DNA from: 2-12-FULL-65-11 sp049679965
Lineage (GTDB): Bacteria > Acidobacteriota > Vicinamibacteria > Vicinamibacterales > CAVVIG01
DNA length: 21,493 nt
NCBI GenBank assembly: GCA_049679965.1
Contig: JBAUGX010000029.1
Span: forward strand, 1-21,493
Reading direction: 5' to 3'
Part shown: positions 20,948 to 21,493 of the stretch, piece after piece
Position numbering within the stretch: the first letter of the stretch is position 1
Layout: the number at the start of each line of letters is the position of its first letter
Position numbers and translations under genes: made by a program
The notes under the pieces: generated by a model
Seen by the model: the letters and a program-made list of their open reading frames with translations, nothing else
Databases searched by the model: none
Told to the model about the DNA's origin: nothing

Positions 20948-21493
20948 GTGCGGCTCCGACGTCTTCTGAGAACGTGCGGGCTGGCACTGTTGGTCGTCAT
21001 GGTCTCGAGCGCGGGTACGCCGTCCGCGCAGTCACTCGGGGCGGCGGCGCTGCGCTTCGTGGCGATCCCCGGCGTGCAGGCCGGCGATGCGCCGTGGCGG
21101 GCCGAGTTTCAGATGGGATGTGTGCCGAGCGACAGCGAGTGCGAGCGGTACGAGAAGCCTCGCCATATGGTGACGCTGACACGCCCGTATGCGCTGCTGG
21201 CGACGGAAGTCACAGTGGGACAGTTCCGGACCTTCGTCACCGCCACGGGATATCGCACGACGGCCGAGCGCGAGGGCTCGAGCTTTTCCATGGGCCGCTC
21301 GGGGTTCGTCCGGCAAGCGGGGCTGTCCTGGAGCGCGCCCGGCTTCGCGCAGGACGATCGGCATCCCGTGGTGCACGTGTCGTGGGACGATGCGCTGGCG
21401 TTTTGCACGTGGGCGGGAGGCCGGCTGCCGACCGAGGCCGAGTGGGAGGGCGCGGCGCGCGCCGGCGTCGTCGGCGGCCGCTACGTGTGGGGC
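20948..21493 (+). CDS. Secreted formylglycine-generating-enzyme-like (SUMF1) protein, 3' truncated by window edge
   Basis: 182 residues are visible before the window ends. From GTG 20948 the N-terminus (RLRRLLRTCGLALLVVMVSSAGTPSAQ) is a signal peptide. A GTG at 20906, overlapping the transporter stop as GTGA, is a possible earlier start in the same frame. The FGE-sulfatase domain is clear: FQMGCVPSDSECERYEKPRHMVTLTRPYALLATEVTVGQFRTF, then HPVVHVSWDDALAFCTWAGGRLPTEAEWEGAARAG. True FGEs oxidise a cysteine in sulfatases to formylglycine, and depend on two C-terminal cysteines that lie beyond the window. Many relatives in Acidobacteria have no such activity, so the catalytic role is undecided. 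No sulfatase gene is visible upstream. Confidence 0.9.
   Translation, partial: MRLRRLLRTCGLALLVVMVSSAGTPSAQSLGAAALRFVAIPGVQAGDAPWRAEFQMGCVPSDSECERYEKPRHMVTLTRPYALLATEVTVGQFRTFVTATGYRTTAEREGSSFSMGRSGFVRQAGLSWSAPGFAQDDRHPVVHVSWDDALAFCTWAGGRLPTEAEWEGAARAGVVGGRYVWG

Overview
The window is GC-rich DNA with long, tightly packed genes. Its gene content points to an acidobacterium, most likely of the Vicinamibacteria type. The clues are a Hanks-type kinase with the usual acidobacterial N-terminus, stubs of an ADOP/MacB-type ABC permease, a carboxypeptidase-regulatory-domain secreted protein, a DUF1592-type haem protein paired with a Tat-exported DUF1552 protein, and a secreted ankyrin-repeat protein. 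The taxonomy is inferred from gene families; there is no rRNA gene in the window.

Layout. (1) Positions 1-2200, plus strand: the end of an MBL-fold hydrolase, an acyl carrier protein and a FabF-like ketosynthase, nearly contiguous and probably one operon for a specialised acyl or polyketide product. (2) Positions 2200-4290, minus strand: greB, a secreted carboxypeptidase-regulatory-domain protein, and the last codons of an ADOP-type permease. (3) Positions about 4300-10450: a foreign-looking block with a decayed IS91-family transposase, a G-rich palindromic repeat (copy A), one 1379-residue protein (Ser/Thr kinase, NB-ARC STAND ATPase, about 14 WD40 repeats) and repeat copy B. (4) Positions 10449-11813, minus strand: the first 17 codons of an ADOP permease, overlapping by ATGA the end of a membrane-anchored alpha/beta-hydrolase gene, then repeat copy C. 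(5) Positions 12180-21493, plus strand: DUF1592 haem protein, DUF1552 Tat protein, ankyrin protein, small cytochrome c, Tat-exported type-B carboxylesterase, MatC/SLC13-like transporter, and the start of a formylglycine-generating-enzyme-like (SUMF1) protein.

Reading. Regions 2 and 4 look like one minus-strand operon (hydrolase, ADOP permease, regulatory-domain protein, possibly greB). Its permease has been almost wholly replaced by the IS91/kinase block, leaving only the two ends of the gene. The kinase-STAND-WD40 protein has the layout of an NLR-like signalling switch: a sensor propeller, a nucleotide switch and a kinase output. It is the best candidate here for an undescribed system, and it lies between two copies of the repeat beside a rolling-circle element remnant. 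Region 5 looks like an export, oxidation and uptake cluster acting in the periplasm or at the envelope. No tRNA, rRNA or CRISPR array was seen.
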